Shown here piece by piece: positions 63,474 through 64,000 of a stretch of DNA of 64,000 bases; position 1 is the stretch's first letter; each line of letters opens with the position of its first letter. The stretch comes from Nocardioides sp. Root140 (GTDB lineage Bacteria; Actinomycetota; Actinomycetes; Propionibacteriales; Nocardioidaceae), in contig NZ_LMFI01000001.1 in NCBI RefSeq assembly GCF_001426745.1, positions 1,314,022-1,378,021 of the forward strand, in the 5' to 3' direction. The translations under genes were made by a program, and so were the position numbers. A model generated the notes under the pieces. It saw only the letters and a program-made list of their open reading frames with translations, did no database searches and was not told the DNA's origin.

Positions 63474-64000
63474 ATGACTGCATCGAGCGAGGCGAACGAG
63501 TTCCCGGTCACCGCGCCGGCGAGCCACGAGGCGGTCGCGCAGGCAGTGGGGAGGCACCTTCCACTCTTCGGTCAGGTCCTCATCGAAGCGTGGGGCGGGT
63601 TCGCGACCACCCGCCGCTTGGCGGCGCCGCAGATGGCCTTTGCCGGCGCCTCCTCGCGCGGGATGCTGGTCTCGGACTTCACTCGTGAGCCGGCCCACCG
63701 CATCTTCAACCGGGTGCCTGAGGCCACCGTGGAGGACGACCAGTTCGGCCGGCCGTGGGTGAGCCTGGCCGGCGGCGGTCTCAGGGTCCGGTTCCGCAAG
63801 CTCACCTCCGAGCTCGGCCTGTGCCGCAGCGACTCCGACCGGGCGCTCAGCCTGGCCTACCACCTCGGCGACCCGTGCCTGCCGGGCATGGAGACGTTCA
63901 CCGTCCTGACCGCTGGCTACGTCCTGGACACCGCCGAGGAGAACATCTCGCGCCTCGAGTTGGTCTGCCATCTCGGCTTCACCGACGTCTTCTACTCTCT
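63474..64000 (+). CDS. Protein of unknown function, partial
   Basis: At least 175 aa before the right edge, no stop. The ATG at 63474 has GAGG 6 nt upstream. It reads MTASSEANEFPVTAPASHEAVAQAVGRH..., with IFNRVPEATVEDDQFGRPWVSLAGGGLRVRFRKL and SRLELVCHLGFTDVFYSL. It looks like a folded soluble protein of mixed alpha/beta type. I do not recognise a family. Its position suggests it is part of the accessory island. Confidence 0.65.
   Translation, partial: MTASSEANEFPVTAPASHEAVAQAVGRHLPLFGQVLIEAWGGFATTRRLAAPQMAFAGASSRGMLVSDFTREPAHRIFNRVPEATVEDDQFGRPWVSLAGGGLRVRFRKLTSELGLCRSDSDRALSLAYHLGDPCLPGMETFTVLTAGYVLDTAEENISRLELVCHLGFTDVFYS

Overview
The window looks like a chromosome segment of a high-GC actinobacterium, most likely of the Nocardioides/Nocardioidaceae type. 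This rests on the GC-rich sequence, frequent GTG and TTG starts, many leaderless-type promoters, an F420-type luciferase-like oxidoreductase, an ArfABC set, a DUF4191 protein and a GlnR box before glnA. The genus is inferred, not proven.

Layout. 1-12.0 kb (minus strand): a partial secreted nuclease, pgsA, rimO, an arfABC-type membrane operon (OmpA-family protein, 49-aa membrane protein, duplicated sunset-type domain protein), an acyl-CoA synthetase, a RodZ-like protein and ftsK. 12.2-18.7 kb: two tandem secreted M4 metalloproteases sharing upstream sequence. 18.7-26.1 kb: a BlaI/M56 pair divergent from cytochrome bd genes cydA-cydB-cydDC, with palindromic operators between them. 26.2-33.8 kb: methyltransferase and acetyltransferase, RNase J-dapA, an LLM oxidoreductase, a DHFR-Nudix fusion, thyA and a BAAT-type hydrolase. 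34.5-41.2 kb: a cobalamin riboswitch followed by a secreted protein, a complete ECF transporter, an MBL-CobU fusion and cobS. 41.3-58.6 kb: gcvT, pepA, a NYN-LOTUS protein, lpdA, sucB, lipB, an ABC exporter, lipA, a lipoprotein, an RDD protein and glnA. 58.6-64 kb: accessory DNA with excisionase, tyrosine integrase, a two-gene operon (PD-(D/E)XK-like protein plus a partner with no recognised family) and a partial unknown gene.

Functional themes are lipoate-dependent metabolism (lipB and lipA near lpdA, sucB and gcvT), one-carbon/folate metabolism (thyA, DHFR, gcvT), cobalamin or cobalt uptake and assembly, and respiration through cytochrome bd.

The most unusual structure is a family of 22-bp tandem repeats, always in blocks of three. 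It occurs in frame inside the CydD linker, at the 5' end of the DHFR gene, and as a 3+1+3 inverted array that almost exactly fills the gap between cobS and gcvT. A second, 21-bp repeat family sits in the other CydDC linker and over the stop codon of the BAAT-type hydrolase gene. The best candidate for an undescribed functional system is the two-gene operon at 60530-63090 beside the integrase.
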